Assembly: GCF_034092395.1 (NCBI RefSeq)
Contig: NZ_CP139301.1
Coordinates: 930,001-994,000 of the forward strand
DNA from: Prochlorococcus sp. MIT 1307
GTDB taxonomy: Bacteria > Cyanobacteriota > Cyanobacteriia > PCC-6307 > Cyanobiaceae
Direction of reading: 5' to 3'
DNA: 64,000 nucleotides
This document shows, in pieces, positions 10,119 through 19,808 of the stretch (its first letter is position 1; each line of letters starts with the position of its first letter). The position numbers and the translations under genes were made by a program. The notes beneath the pieces were generated by a model. The model saw only the letters and a list, made by a program, of their open reading frames with translations, was not told where the DNA came from and ran no database searches.

Positions 10119-10556
10119 TTATTCCCCGAACTGCAGTTTCAGCAAAGGACTTAAGATGTGATCTGGCACATTTCTAATCAGGCGATGCTTCTTATCAATA
10201 TTTTTAACAAGTACCAAATCAACCTTCGACTCAGCAACCACTTCTCCATTTCTCAAGAAATTAGTCATCCATGGCCAACGTGCCCGATTTCTAGGCAATG
10301 ACCAACTCTCAAGCCAAACCAATTGCCCATGAAGAAGAGGACTTTTATAATTAATCTCCAGTGAAATTACTGGCATTTCATATCCCTCCTCTGAAAGATT
10401 CTTATAAGGCAAACCAACCTGATTTAAAGCCTCCACTCTTGCTTCCTCAAGCCAATTTAGATACGCCCCATGCCACATAACTCCTGCATGATCAGTATGC
10501 TGGGGCAATACTCTTTTCTGAATTCTCCAAGGTTTTCTATCTAATTTATCTATCAC
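10119..10556 (-). CDS. 4HBT-family (hotdog) acyl-CoA thioesterase
   Basis: A 145-residue single hotdog-fold thioesterase. The active-site region HTDHAGVMWHGAYLNWLEEA matches the YbgC/4-hydroxybenzoyl-CoA thioesterase pattern, where the Asp after the first His is catalytic. In cyanobacteria one member of this family hydrolyses 1,4-dihydroxy-2-naphthoyl-CoA for phylloquinone synthesis. That is a possible role here, but the sequence alone does not show it. It lies 52 bp upstream of prmC on the same strand. Confidence 0.82.
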   Translation of the reverse strand: MIDKLDRKPWRIQKRVLPQHTDHAGVMWHGAYLNWLEEARVEALNQVGLPYKNLSEEGYEMPVISLEINYKSPLLHGQLVWLESWSLPRNRARWPWMTNFLRNGEVVAESKVDLVLVKNIDKKHRLIRNVPDHILSPLLKLQFGE

Positions 10557-10741
10557 AATTTAGTACTTAATTTCAATTAAAAGTTAACTGTATCCAAAAG
10601 ACTTTTGGTCATTACCTCTAATAGGGTTAAATTAGGCTAATGCAAAACATAGTGAAATAGGCCTTACTTAACTTTAGAAGGCCTTTATTGAGCTATGGGT
10701 TTGAGAAATAGGGATTGTGCTTGCAAAACCCCTATTGCTTT

Positions 10742-10894
10742 TTATATTGTTGGGCCGATTTTTCCCTTGCCCTTTGCAGATAAGAAACTCGACTTCTCTC
10801 CTTCATTGGTAACAAGAAATGTCCCAAGTAGGAAAAGCACTGGAACAGCTACAAAAAGAAGGGTGGCGGCAGCGCCAAAATTGGTGGTTTCCAT
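10742..10894 (-). CDS. psbM: Photosystem II reaction centre protein M
   Basis: A 50-residue protein found by translating the minus strand. It begins METTNFGAAATLLFVAVP, has a single transmembrane helix (about residues 8-28) and ends in a charged tail NEGEKSSFLSAKGKGK. PsbM sits at the photosystem II dimer interface. Plant and most cyanobacterial PsbM are about 33-36 residues; the longer C-terminal tail is typical of what I recall for Prochlorococcus. It stands alone on the minus strand, transcribed away from psbB. Confidence 0.93.
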   Translation of the reverse strand: METTNFGAAATLLFVAVPVLFLLGTFLVTNEGEKSSFLSAKGKGKIGPTI

Positions 10895-11561
10895 TGAGAC
10901 GAATGGTTACCCACAGAAGTTATCACTAACAGGCCCTATAAAGCTGATTCCTGTCAGGGCTCTTCATGGGCTTTACAAGAGAAACAACACTTCTTGCTCT
11001 GAATTAGGTCCTGAAATATCACTCAATCCCCAAGCAGCGACTCAATTAAGAAGCACTAAGCAGATCAAACAGCCTAAAATTTCCCATTTGGTTTTGGGAA
11101 CCTTTTGTAACTCTCCACTCTGAGACACTTTTAACCATGACAAGAAAAAATACGGAGAATTGATGGAAGAGAAGCAAATTTTTTTATCCAAGAAGCGCTA
11201 ATCCGGCACCTAATACCAATTAACCCGATCAAGGCTGCGTAGATTTCTTCTGCAAAATCACATGAGGCTTTAACTATCCTGCAATTCCCAAATAAAGGGA
11301 ACCCAACCAAGCATTTGCGTCCAAAGAGGAAATCCAAAAGACCCCTAAACCAGTTGGCATTGCGATTTGTGACCAAAAATTCTTCGTTCGTTTGAAATTA
11401 AAAAACACGTCACCCCAACTGGAATAAAGCCTATTTCTGGAGTTTTCAAGTGTCACTAGACATTTCAGCTGACAACAAGATCTTCCTTAGATAAAGGCAG
11501 AAGCCTTACGATCGTCGGGTCTAGCTGCATTGAGCAGCTTTGTTTCACGAAATCTGAGCCC
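10895..11561. other. Gene-poor space between psbM and psbB
   Basis: No supported gene in 667 bp. Minus-strand frames of 60-81 codons at 11131-11376 and 11274-11456 match no family I know and lack a good ribosome-binding site. In some related genomes a ferredoxin gene is found between psbM and psbB; no CxxxxCxxC ferredoxin motif is visible here. The space should contain the divergent promoters of psbM and psbB. Confidence 0.5.
11523..11539 (+). promoter_or_regulatory. Hairpin in the psbB leader
   Basis: AGCTGC, five bases, GCAGCT form a perfect 6-bp stem ending 22 bases before the psbB start codon. A role in mRNA stability or translation is possible but unproven. Confidence 0.35.
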
Positions 11562-13121
11562 ATGGGATTGCCCTGGTATCGGGTGCACAGCGTCGTTCTT
11601 AACGACCCAGGCCGACTTCTGGCCGTGCACCTCATGCATACAGCTTTGTTAGCCGGCTGGGCCGGCTCCATGCTCCTATATGAGCTGGCCATCTTTGATC
11701 CATCTGACCCAATCCTGAACCCAATGTGGCGCCAGGGTATGTATGTCATGCCTATGACAGCACGTCTAGGTGTAACAAGCAGCTGGAACGGCTGGGATAT
11801 AACCGGCGGGGTTGGTTCATTTGATTTTGATGCATTGGGTTTCTGGGGCAAAGCTCTTCCTTATGCAACCTTCGAAGGTGTTGCCGTAGCCCATATTTTC
11901 TTAAGTGGTCTACTGATTTTGGCTGCCATCTGGCACTGGACCTACTGGGATCTTGAACTCTGGGAAGATTCCCGCACCGGTGACTCAGCATTAGACCTCC
12001 CAAGAATCTTCGGGATTCATCTAACTCTTGCAGGAACTATATGTTTCTGGTTTGGTTTAGGCCATTGTTCCCAATTTGTAGGTCTATGGGTATCTGATCC
12101 ATATGGACTTACAGGTCACGTTGAAAAAATTGATCCAGTTTGGGGTGCCGCAGGATTCAACCCATTCAACCCAGGCGGAATCGTTGCCAACCATATAGGC
12201 GCTGGACTTCTTGGAGTAATTGGTGGCCACTGGCACATTTTTAACCGACCTGGAGAAAGGCTTTATAGAGCATTAAAGATCGGTAACTTAGAAGGTGCTC
12301 TTTCCAGTGCCTGTGCGGCTACTCACTTTGTATCGATAATAGTTGCCTACACAATGTGGTATGGCACTGCCAGCACTCCTGTTGAGCTATATGGCCCAAC
12401 CCGTTATCAATGGGATAGCAACTATTTCAAGACTGAAATCAACCGTCGTGTAGAAGCCTCTATGGCTGATGGAGCAAGTAAGGCGGAAGCCTATGCGGCC
12501 ATCCCCGAGAAACTTGCTTTCTATGACTATGTTGGCAACAGTCCAGCGAAAGGTGGTTTATTCCGACCAGGAGCAATGGTCAATGGAGATGGTGTTCCAA
12601 CAGGCTGGCAAGGTCATATCGGCTTCAGTGACAAGAATGGCAACGATCTTGAAGTTCGTAGAATTCCAAATTTCTTTGAGAACTTCCCTGTAGTTCTAGA
12701 AGATAAAGATGGAGTAGTACGTGCAGACATCCCATTCCGTCGTGCCGAGGCAAAGTATTCCATAGAGCAGACCGGAGTTACTGCAACCATTTATGGTGGA
12801 GAGCTCAATGGACAGACCTTCAACGATCCTGTGGTCGTTAAGCGTCTTGCAAGGAAAGCTCAGCTTGGAGAATCCTTTAAGTTTGATAGGGATCGCTACA
12901 AGTCAGACGGTGTTTTCCGCAGTGGTCCCCGAACCTGGTTTGCTTGGTCTCACCTTTGTTTTGGCTTGCTTTACCTGTTTGGCCATTGGTGGCATGCTGC
13001 AAGGTCTCTCTACGGAGATGTCTTTGCTGGTGTCGATCCAGACATGGGCGATCAAGTGGAATTCGGTCTATTCAAAAAGCTTGGAGACGAATCCACACGT
13101 CGTGTTCCTGGTCGTGCCTAA
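11562..13121 (+). CDS. psbB: Photosystem II core antenna CP47
   Basis: Chlorophyll-binding inner antenna of photosystem II in the thylakoid membrane. The 519-residue protein starts [20 protein letters not shown], the invariant CP47 N terminus. It has six transmembrane helices with many chlorophyll-ligating histidines (for example [62 protein letters not shown]) and the large lumenal loop between helices five and six. psbT follows after 45 bp, then a strong terminator, so psbB-psbT is a two-gene operon. Confidence 0.99.
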   Translation: MGLPWYRVHSVVLNDPGRLLAVHLMHTALLAGWAGSMLLYELAIFDPSDPILNPMWRQGMYVMPMTARLGVTSSWNGWDITGGVGSFDFDALGFWGKALPYATFEGVAVAHIFLSGLLILAAIWHWTYWDLELWEDSRTGDSALDLPRIFGIHLTLAGTICFWFGLGHCSQFVGLWVSDPYGLTGHVEKIDPVWGAAGFNPFNPGGIVANHIGAGLLGVIGGHWHIFNRPGERLYRALKIGNLEGALSSACAATHFVSIIVAYTMWYGTASTPVELYGPTRYQWDSNYFKTEINRRVEASMADGASKAEAYAAIPEKLAFYDYVGNSPAKGGLFRPGAMVNGDGVPTGWQGHIGFSDKNGNDLEVRRIPNFFENFPVVLEDKDGVVRADIPFRRAEAKYSIEQTGVTATIYGGELNGQTFNDPVVVKRLARKAQLGESFKFDRDRYKSDGVFRSGPRTWFAWSHLCFGLLYLFGHWWHAARSLYGDVFAGVDPDMGDQVEFGLFKKLGDESTRRVPGRA

Positions 13122-13166
13122 GATCAGGACATACAAAAGCTCTGTTACCTAAATTAGAATCTTTTT

Positions 13167-13268
13167 ATGGAAGCATTCACCTACACCCTTGTAACAGCCT
13201 TAGCGCTTGTCACACTCTTTTTCTGCGTCGCCTTCCGCGATCCGCCGAAATACAAAAACGATCGTTAA
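13167..13268 (+). CDS. psbT: Photosystem II protein T
   Basis: A 33-residue single-helix photosystem II subunit, [18 protein letters not shown] then [15 protein letters not shown]. The N-terminal [14 protein letters not shown] helix and the RDPPK tail are characteristic of PsbT, which stabilises the dimer near the D1 quinone site. It is too short for ordinary gene finders. It is directly followed by a terminator overlapping its stop codon. Confidence 0.96.
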   Translation: MEAFTYTLVTALALVTLFFCVAFRDPPKYKNDR

Positions 13269-13300
13269 AAAAAAGCCCCACCTTTGTGGGGCTTTTTTTT
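13267..13300 (+). terminator. Rho-independent terminator of psbB-psbT
   Basis: AGCCCCAC, loop CTTT, GTGGGGCT form an 8-bp G+C-rich stem, preceded by an A run that begins in the psbT stop codon and followed by eight T. It is strong on the plus strand, and the A run would also allow function on the minus strand. Confidence 0.93.
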
Positions 13301-13469
13301 GCTTATCAGGCATCTAAAGCTCATCAAATCAAGCCAATTACCACACTAAATTTCCAAGAAAAATATAGTTCTCAAACCTTTCTAAAAACAAATACTTAAC
13401 TAAAGGACTTCTCAGATTACTAATCAATGTATACAGTAAGGATAATTACCTTTGAATAGATAGGGCAGT

Positions 13470-13946
13470 ATGCAATGCCCCTCATGCCAAAACACAGATA
13501 GCAGAGTTCTCGAATCTCGTTCGGCAGATTCAGGGAGAAGTGTTAGAAGGCGTCGAGAATGCCTAAATTGTGATTTCCGCTTCACTACCTACGAAAGGGT
13601 AGAGACGGTGCCAATGACTGTTTTGAAACGAAATGGCAACCGAGAAATATTTAATCGCAACAAACTACTTAATGGTCTCACTAGAGCTTGTGAAAAAACT
13701 TCTGTTCAAAGTAATAAAGTCGAAGTAATTGTTAATGAGCTAGAGCTACAACTGCAACAACGAAATATTCGAGAAATTGATAGTTCTGAGATTGGGGAAA
13801 TGGTACTAGATCATTTAAAGGGTATTAGCGAAGTTGCATATGTACGTTTCGCATCGGTTTATAGACAATTCCATGGAATTAATGATTTTGTCGAAACATT
13901 AGAGACATTTAATTCCAAAAAAGGACAATTAGCCACAGTTGCATAA
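13470..13946 (+). CDS. nrdR: Transcriptional repressor NrdR
   Basis: ATP/dATP-sensing repressor of ribonucleotide reductase genes. The 158-residue protein has an N-terminal zinc ribbon (C3, C6, C31, C34: [10 protein letters not shown] and [12 protein letters not shown]) followed by an ATP-cone domain (about 46-136). It lies between psbT and the ribosomal protein S1 gene with its own 169-bp upstream space; no NrdR box was searched for systematically. Confidence 0.97.
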   Translation: MQCPSCQNTDSRVLESRSADSGRSVRRRRECLNCDFRFTTYERVETVPMTVLKRNGNREIFNRNKLLNGLTRACEKTSVQSNKVEVIVNELELQLQQRNIREIDSSEIGEMVLDHLKGISEVAYVRFASVYRQFHGINDFVETLETFNSKKGQLATVA

Positions 13947-13992
13947 GCTTGATAAGCAAAATCTGATGGGCATATCTGTAGAGTAGGCAAAT

Positions 13993-14047
13993 AATTTCGA
14001 AAGGCAGGCGGGCCATTCGAAAATCCTACGCACTGTCCTTTGGACAG
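13993..14047 (+). promoter_or_regulatory. Structured leader of the S1 gene
   Basis: Two inverted repeats precede rpsA. TTTCGAA and TTCGAAA frame about 14 bases (near 13994-14022), and CTGTCC-TTT-GGACAG forms a perfect hairpin at 14033-14047, only 14 bases before the start codon. S1 genes are autoregulated in other bacteria, so the second hairpin could mask the ribosome-binding region; this is inference. Confidence 0.35.
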
Positions 14048-14061
14048 ACCGCCAAAGCACC

Positions 14062-15168
14062 ATGCCTGTTAACCCCACAGAGCCTATTCAGGCATCAGAT
14101 TCAGAAACAAGTAACGAGCAAGATCCAAATGCTATTGCAATTGCAGAGACTTCTGATGATGCAAGTGCAGAAACCTCTGAAGAAGATCTAATCATCCCAA
14201 CTGATATTCCCACTGCAGATGACCCAAGTAGCAGGGTCAACAAGAAAGATTTAGAGGGTGCTGGATTCACACTCGATGAGTTTGCTTCCCTTTTAAGCAA
14301 ATACGACTACAACTTCAAACCAGGAGATATTGTCAACGGCACAGTTTTTGCCCTGGAATCGAAAGGAGCAATGATTGATATAGGTGCTAAAACAGCCGCT
14401 TTTATGCCTATGCAAGAAGTCTCAATAAATCGAGTAGAAGGATTAAGCGACGTACTGCAACCATCAGAGATCCGACAATTCTTCATCATGAGTGAGGAGA
14501 ATGAAGATGGCCAACTATCACTCTCCATCCGCCGCATTGAATATCAACGAGCCTGGGAACGGGTCAGACAGTTACAAAAAGAAGATGCCACCATTTATTC
14601 AGAAGTATTTGCGACAAACAGAGGCGGAGCACTTGTACGTGTAGAAGGTCTTAGAGGGTTTATTCCTGGTTCTCATATCAGTACTCGGAAGGCCAAAGAA
14701 GAACTTGTCGCAGACTTTTTACCTCTCAAATTCCTAGAAGTTGATGAAGAGCGCAACCGTCTGGTTCTAAGTCATAGGAGAGCGTTAGTTGAAAGAAAAA
14801 TGAATCGCCTTGAAGTAGGTGAAGTTGTCATAGGAACAGTACGCGGGATTAAACCTTATGGGGCTTTCATCGATATAGGAGGAGTTAGTGGCCTACTGCA
14901 CATCTCAGAAATTAGCCACGAGCACATTGAGACTCCTCACTCAGTTCTCAATGTCAATGATCAAATGAAGGTAATGATCATCGATCTTGATGCTGAACGA
15001 GGTCGAATTTCCTTATCAACAAAAGCTCTAGAGCCCGAGCCTGGTGACATGCTCACAGACCCACAAAAAGTGTTTGACAAAGCGGAAGAGATGGCAGCTC
15101 GTTATAAGCAAATGCTTCTTGAGCAAGCAGAAGAAGGAGAAGACCCAATAGCAGTTATGTCAGTTTGA
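14062..15168 (+). CDS. rpsA: 30S ribosomal protein S1 homologue
   Basis: RNA-binding ribosomal protein that helps bring mRNA to the 30S subunit. The 368-residue protein has an acidic, low-complexity N terminus (about 1-60). Three S1 (OB-fold) domains follow: KPGDIVNGTVFALESKGAM (about 91), EVFATNRGGALVRVEGLRGF (about 180) and VGEVVIGTVRGIKPYGAFID (about 252). Three domains rather than six is normal for cyanobacteria and plastids. The HAD gene follows after 14 bp. Confidence 0.95.
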   Translation: MPVNPTEPIQASDSETSNEQDPNAIAIAETSDDASAETSEEDLIIPTDIPTADDPSSRVNKKDLEGAGFTLDEFASLLSKYDYNFKPGDIVNGTVFALESKGAMIDIGAKTAAFMPMQEVSINRVEGLSDVLQPSEIRQFFIMSEENEDGQLSLSIRRIEYQRAWERVRQLQKEDATIYSEVFATNRGGALVRVEGLRGFIPGSHISTRKAKEELVADFLPLKFLEVDEERNRLVLSHRRALVERKMNRLEVGEVVIGTVRGIKPYGAFIDIGGVSGLLHISEISHEHIETPHSVLNVNDQMKVMIIDLDAERGRISLSTKALEPEPGDMLTDPQKVFDKAEEMAARYKQMLLEQAEEGEDPIAVMSV

Positions 15169-15182
15169 ACTGATTTCATTCA

Positions 15183-15971
15183 ATGCCAACGATTTTGCTG
15201 AGGGGAGAACCTATCGGCACTATAAAAGGGGTGCTTTTCGATAAAGATGGCACCCTTTCCAACAGCGAAGAACACCTTCTTAAACTGGCAGAGCTAAGGG
15301 TCCAGACAGCTTCTCAATTACTCAAAGAAAAAGGTGCAAGCTCCAAAGCAATTAAAAACTTGCAAGAATTACTTCCTAAAGCCTATGGACTTAACGAACA
15401 AGGAATAAGTCCAAATGGAACTACTGCAATTGCTTCAAGAGCACACAACTTGCTCTCAACAGCAACTGTACTTTGCCTTATAGGGGAAACCTGGCCAAAA
15501 GCATTAGAATTATCAAATAAGGTCTTTAGATTAGTAGACCTTCTCGACGAGAAAATCAGCAACAAGTCAATACCCAGAACACTTTTACCAGGAGTTCGGA
15601 TTACATTACAAAACCTACGAGAAGCAAATATAACTTGCGCATTAATAAGTAACGACAGTGGCTCAGGAATTCAAAGTTTTTTATCCAAACACAATCTTAA
15701 AAGCTTATTTAATAATTTTTGGAGTGCTGACCACTCCCCAGCTAAGCCACATCCAGCTGCAGTAATAGGACTATGCAACAAGCTCAACCTCCATCCATCT
15801 GAATGTGCACTTATTGGGGATGCAGATTCAGACCTGCTTATGGCCCGTCAATCAGGTGTAGGCATTACTCTTGGATATACAGGTGGTTGGAGCCAGAAAC
15901 CACATCTGACGAAGCACGAATACTTAATCAATAAATGGAATGAGCTAACTATTAAACAAAGCAAACACTAA
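15183..15971 (+). CDS. HAD-family phosphatase, phosphoglycolate phosphatase-like
   Basis: A 262-residue haloacid dehalogenase phosphatase. The nucleophile motif FDKDGTLSN (D20, D22), motif II LISNDSGSG, the motif III Lys region PAKPHP and motif IV GDADSDLLMA are present. A helical cap lies between motifs I and II (about 30-135). The pattern resembles phosphoglycolate phosphatase Gph, which would link it to photorespiration, but substrate specificity is not readable from sequence. It lies between rpsA and metK on the same strand with short gaps. Confidence 0.85.
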   Translation: MPTILLRGEPIGTIKGVLFDKDGTLSNSEEHLLKLAELRVQTASQLLKEKGASSKAIKNLQELLPKAYGLNEQGISPNGTTAIASRAHNLLSTATVLCLIGETWPKALELSNKVFRLVDLLDEKISNKSIPRTLLPGVRITLQNLREANITCALISNDSGSGIQSFLSKHNLKSLFNNFWSADHSPAKPHPAAVIGLCNKLNLHPSECALIGDADSDLLMARQSGVGITLGYTGGWSQKPHLTKHEYLINKWNELTIKQSKH

Positions 15972-15995
15972 AGTGCACCATGAAAGAGATGTCTT

Positions 15996-17219
15996 ATGAG
16001 TACTTACGTCTTTACTTCCGAATCAGTAACAGAAGGGCACCCTGACAAGATTTGCGATCAAGTTAGTGATGCAGTGCTAGATGCTCTCTTGGCAGAGGAT
16101 CCAGAAAGCAGGGTGGCCTGTGAAACAGTTGTAAATACAGGCTTATGCTTAATTACAGGCGAAATAAGTTCGAAAGCCAAAGTTGATTTCATTCAACTTG
16201 TAAGAGATGTAATACGAGAAATTGGCTATGACGGTGCTCGAGCAGGAGGCTTTGATGCCAAAAGCTGTGCGGTTTTAGTTGCTCTTGATCAGCAATCACC
16301 GGATATCGCTAAAGGAGTAGATGAAGCTGATGATCATTCAGGTGATCCTCTTGACAAGGTAGGGGCTGGCGATCAGGGGATCATGTTTGGCTATGCCTGT
16401 GATGAGACGCCAGAATTAATGCCTTTACCTATAAGCCTGGCGCACCGCCTATCAAGAAAACTTGCTCAAGTGCGTCATCAAGGCTTGCTGAAATACCTAC
16501 TTCCTGATGGAAAAACCCAAGTTAGTGTTCTCTACAAAGGAGGCCAGCCAGTGGCAATAGATACAATATTAATTTCAACTCAACACACCTCAAATATTGA
16601 AGGCATTGAAGTCGAAGAAGCCATAAAAGATCGCATTACAAAAGATCTCTGGGAGCATGTTGTAGAACCTGCAACTGCTGATCTTCATTTGAAACCACAA
16701 AGGCACACCACACGATTTCTAGTAAATCCCACTGGGAAATTTGTAGTAGGAGGACCTCAAGGGGATGCAGGCCTAACTGGCAGAAAAATTATCGTTGATA
16801 CTTATGGAGGCTACGCACGGCATGGAGGGGGAGCGTTTTCAGGAAAAGATCCAACAAAAGTGGATCGATCAGCTGCCTATGCAGCTAGATATGTAGCGAA
16901 ATGCCTTGTAGCAGCAAAACTTGCTAAAAAAGCAGAAGTCCAACTTAGTTATGCCATAGGGGTAGCAAAACCAGTTTCAATCCTGGTGGAAACTTTTGGA
17001 ACTGGCATCATTGCTGACAGTGAACTAACAGAGATAGTGAAAAAGCACTTTGATCTTCGCCCCGGAGCCATTATCAAGCAATTTCAATTAAGGACATTGC
17101 CACAGAGAAGAAATGGTCGCTTTTATAGAGATACTGCTGCATACGGACACTTTGGTCGAACAGACCTAAATCTTCCCTGGGAAGATGTTGAGCAGAAAGC
17201 AAAAGAGCTTCAAAAATAA
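15996..17219 (+). CDS. metK: S-adenosylmethionine synthase
   Basis: Makes S-adenosylmethionine from methionine and ATP. The 407-residue protein starts [20 protein letters not shown] and has the two MetK signatures [15 protein letters not shown] and [19 protein letters not shown]. The gap to the preceding gene is 24 bp, leaving no room for a SAM riboswitch. Confidence 0.98.
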   Translation: MSTYVFTSESVTEGHPDKICDQVSDAVLDALLAEDPESRVACETVVNTGLCLITGEISSKAKVDFIQLVRDVIREIGYDGARAGGFDAKSCAVLVALDQQSPDIAKGVDEADDHSGDPLDKVGAGDQGIMFGYACDETPELMPLPISLAHRLSRKLAQVRHQGLLKYLLPDGKTQVSVLYKGGQPVAIDTILISTQHTSNIEGIEVEEAIKDRITKDLWEHVVEPATADLHLKPQRHTTRFLVNPTGKFVVGGPQGDAGLTGRKIIVDTYGGYARHGGGAFSGKDPTKVDRSAAYAARYVAKCLVAAKLAKKAEVQLSYAIGVAKPVSILVETFGTGIIADSELTEIVKKHFDLRPGAIIKQFQLRTLPQRRNGRFYRDTAAYGHFGRTDLNLPWEDVEQKAKELQK

Positions 17220-17261
17220 AATCACAGAGTTATCGCTACAGATAAAAAGGTCTAAATCCCA

Positions 17262-18506
17262 ATGAAAATGCCTTCTCTAGTGATGGGAATAGATCTAGGC
17301 ACAAGTGGTGTTCGAATAGCTGTAATAAATGAAAGTAGAGTCTTGATCCATAGTGCAGAGATGGCCTACCCAAATGATTTATCTTCATGGGAAGGTTGGA
17401 AAGAATGCTGCAAAACACTTATTCATGGAATTCCAAAAAGCATAAGAAATTGCCTCATGGCATGTGCCATAGACGGCACATCAGGGACACTACTGGCCTG
17501 TGACAAAAAAGGAAGCCCATTAGGACCGGCTTTGCCCTATTACCTCTGCTGTTCTGAACAAAAACTGCCTCTTGCGAAAATACTTCCCGAAGGTGGCATC
17601 GCCTCCAGTGTCAACAGCAGTCTTGCAAGAGCTCTTCGCCTAATAAAACAATATGGTCCCGATCTCCTCTTAAGGCATCAATCAGATTGGATCACAGGCT
17701 GGTTACTAGGGAATTGGGACTGGGGCGAAGAGAGTAATAATCTCCGACTTGGGTGGGACCCTCATAGCAAGTCATGGCCTTCAAACTTTAAAAAACTTTC
17801 ATTGCAAAGGTCTTTACCTCTAATTGTTCCAAGTGGAAGGATTTTCACAACCATTTCTAATAAGCAAGCAAGTAGTCTTAACTTGCCAAAAGATCTGCTA
17901 ATCATTGCCGGGACAACTGATTCAAATGCAGCAGTTTTAAGTGCAGAGTTAGAAAAAGACGATGGGTTGACAATATTAGGTAGCACAATTGTAGTTAAGC
18001 GCTTTGTAGAAAGTCCTATAAAAGGAGCTGGTATAACTAATCATCGTATTTTAAATCGTTGGATCTGCGGAGGTGCTTCCAATACTGGAGCCGCAGTTCT
18101 ACGTCCACTCTTTAGTGATATTCATCTGAAGGAATTAAGTCGACAAATCAATCCATATTTAGATAGCGGTCTAAACCTCAGACCCATGCCTTTTCAAGGT
18201 GAGCGATTCCCAGTTGATGACCCCTCTTTAAAACCAATTATGAAGCCAAGACCCGTAAGTGATTCACTCTATCTGCATGGAATATTTGAAGGACTAGCCC
18301 AAAAAGAAAGCCATTGCTGGCAGAAACTTGTTGAGCTTGGCGCTCCAAGGCCCAAAAGAATTATTACGATTGGAGGCGGTGCTAAAAATCCTCAATGGAG
18401 AATTATTAGAGAAAGGATCATGGGATTTCCAATAAGGACATGCAGGAATTTCCCAGCACAAGGAGCAGCATTTATTGCTTTAAAAGCAATCTTAAAAAAG
18501 CATTGA
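17262..18506 (+). CDS. FGGY-family sugar kinase
   Basis: A 414-residue kinase of the FGGY family. It has the phosphate-1 motif MGIDLGTSGVRIAV near the N terminus, the AIDGTSGT block, the ATP-binding GTTDSNAAV region, and the C-terminal adenosine motif TIGGGAKNPQWR. It is shorter than typical xylulokinases (about 480-500). Putative sugar kinases of this type from Synechococcus elongatus and plant plastids have been reported to use D-ribulose, which is the best guess for substrate. It starts 42 bp after metK; an ATG six bases downstream (MPSLVMGID) is an alternative. Confidence 0.82.
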   Translation: MKMPSLVMGIDLGTSGVRIAVINESRVLIHSAEMAYPNDLSSWEGWKECCKTLIHGIPKSIRNCLMACAIDGTSGTLLACDKKGSPLGPALPYYLCCSEQKLPLAKILPEGGIASSVNSSLARALRLIKQYGPDLLLRHQSDWITGWLLGNWDWGEESNNLRLGWDPHSKSWPSNFKKLSLQRSLPLIVPSGRIFTTISNKQASSLNLPKDLLIIAGTTDSNAAVLSAELEKDDGLTILGSTIVVKRFVESPIKGAGITNHRILNRWICGGASNTGAAVLRPLFSDIHLKELSRQINPYLDSGLNLRPMPFQGERFPVDDPSLKPIMKPRPVSDSLYLHGIFEGLAQKESHCWQKLVELGAPRPKRIITIGGGAKNPQWRIIRERIMGFPIRTCRNFPAQGAAFIALKAILKKH

Positions 18507-18714
18507 TCTCAACATCATCAAAAGACTAGAATCCCTAAACCAAGACCAGTTTGGAAAACCCAAGAACATTATCTATATTTTCTCCTTTTGCTAGTTACTA
18601 ATTAGATGAGCTTTAGAGATCAATCAGCCTCACATTATTAGTATTGAAATTTGCCTAAGCCTCAGATTGCGATATAGCGTATATCTTTAGAGTTTAGATC
18701 TAAATAAAACTCTA

Positions 18715-18987
18715 ATGAAAGCAACCCCACTAACTCCAGATATCAGCAAACGAATCTGCAACCATATGAATGCTGATCACCAAGAAGCATTAATTCAATA
18801 TGCAAAGCATTTTGGAGGAGTTGTTAAGCCTAAACAGGTGAAGATGATTGATTTAAACCCAATAGAGATGAAGCTGGAAGTGGATGGGGATACTGTAAAT
18901 ATCGCTTTTGATCACAGACTCATCGACAGCTCAGATGCTCACAGAAGCCTAGTTGCAATGCTTGAAGAAACACCAAATCGCTCCTGA
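18715..18987 (+). CDS. DUF2470-domain protein
   Basis: A 90-residue protein consisting of a single DUF2470 domain, recognised by ICNHMNADHQEALIQYAKHFGG and the AFDHRLIDSSDAH stretch. The same domain is the C-terminal part of HugZ-type heme oxygenases and pyridoxamine phosphate oxidase-like proteins, and occurs alone in cyanobacteria. A heme or tetrapyrrole-related role is a guess. It has its own upstream space of 208 bp, A+T-rich with no visible gene. Confidence 0.8.
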   Translation: MKATPLTPDISKRICNHMNADHQEALIQYAKHFGGVVKPKQVKMIDLNPIEMKLEVDGDTVNIAFDHRLIDSSDAHRSLVAMLEETPNRS

Positions 18988-19155
18988 CTCACAAAGTCAG
19001 ATAACTCCTAACACTCCAAAAATTTCAAAACCTATTAAAACTTTGATTTAAATTCTGATCTCTTAAACGAAACCAGCAGCAGCAACTGTCAAAAAAACTT
19101 TTCCTCACACTGTGTTCTAAGATTTAGTAGTCCTGAGCAGATGCACAGGCAAAAA

Positions 19156-19228
19156 GCCGGGATAGCTCAGTTGGTAGAGCAGGCGACTGAAAATCGCCGT
19201 GTCCCCAGTTCAAATCTGGGTCCTGGCA
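19156..19228 (+). tRNA. tRNA-Phe (anticodon GAA)
   Basis: A full cloverleaf: acceptor GCCGGGA with TCCTGGC (one G-T pair), D arm AGCTCAGTTGGTAGAGC, anticodon stem GGCGA/TCGCC around loop CTGAAAA, T arm CCCAGTTCAAATCTGGG. The anticodon GAA reads phenylalanine codons. It lies at the left edge of the phycoerythrin region. Confidence 0.98.
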
Positions 19229-19300
19229 TACCCCCCCAAATCAGGAATTCACTTTCTTTAAAGACTTTCCTTTTAAAAGCCATTTTGAACTTGATATTCA

Positions 19301-19333
19301 ATTACTGATCAAACGGTCTGATTGACCAGTAAT
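19301..19333. repeat. Imperfect inverted repeat in the 19229-19565 space
   Basis: ATTACTG-A-TCAA and TTGA-C-CAGTAAT pair as an 11-bp stem with one A-C mismatch around nine bases. It is followed by TATTTTATTT on the plus strand, so it could terminate transcription from the tRNA side. A second short dyad (CGACC-TTA-GGTCG) lies at about 19417-19429. No supported gene is present between the tRNA and 19566. Confidence 0.45.
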
Positions 19334-19565
19334 TATTTTATTTAAAAAGCACAAAGTGTATTCTTATAAACAAATGCTATAGCCCTTTTGATTTCTAGAA
19401 ACTTTTAAAAAATCTTCGACCTTAGGTCGAGTTAGTACACTTGGATGGCAACTTTTTTATCAATCAACCATTTTTTATTACGGGGAGAAGGTCTATTTAC
19501 TTTTATTTGCTGAAATATGCTTTGATTCTTTTTTTAGCCAACCAAACAATAAGAGGATTTATAAC

Positions 19566-19808
19566 ATGGCCTTCACATCTAGCAATCAAGGGAATGATCG
19601 ATACTACAACAATGCTGATAGTTTTGCTATGGCCTTTGATGATAAATGGAAAAGTTTCTCTTCTCAGCCTAACAAATCTGTAACCAGTAAAGAGGAGAAG
19701 ATAAAAATTATTCTCTCAGAAATTAAAGATCATCCATTCCTAAATGAGTATCCTAGGGAGGCAAAGAAAATAGCTGAATTTCGCCTCAGACTGTTAAAGC
19801 TTGACTAA
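19566..19808 (+). CDS. Small hypothetical protein
   Basis: An 80-residue ORF starting MAFTSSNQGNDRYYNN. The first third is polar and rich in Asn, Ser and aromatic residues; the rest is charged and looks helical (KEEKIKIILSEIKDHPF, REAKKIAEFRLRLLKLD). AAGAGGA lies nine to fifteen bases upstream and could serve as ribosome-binding site. There is no transmembrane segment or signal. I do not recognise a family. An overlapping frame at 19441-19683 is less likely. Confidence 0.55.
   Translation: MAFTSSNQGNDRYYNNADSFAMAFDDKWKSFSSQPNKSVTSKEEKIKIILSEIKDHPFLNEYPREAKKIAEFRLRLLKLD

Noticed and set aside
10695-11123. 142-codon plus-strand frame
   Set aside because: It is antisense to psbM, whose short minus-strand product is clear; the frame itself has no recognisable family or hydrophobic pattern.
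11131-11456. Two overlapping minus-strand frames of 81 and 60 codons upstream of psbB
   Set aside because: No family resemblance, no good ribosome-binding site and unusual composition; treated as non-coding.
12793-13399. Plus-strand frames overlapping the psbB 3' end and psbT
   Set aside because: They are alternate-frame shadows of psbB; the real product in this stretch is the 33-residue PsbT.
15972-15995. Possible SAM riboswitch before metK
   Set aside because: Only 24 bp separate the genes, too short for any known SAM riboswitch.
19441-19683. 80-codon frame overlapping the small ORF at 19566
   Set aside because: Its start has no ribosome-binding site and it overlaps the better-placed 19566 frame; it is hydrophobic by chance composition.
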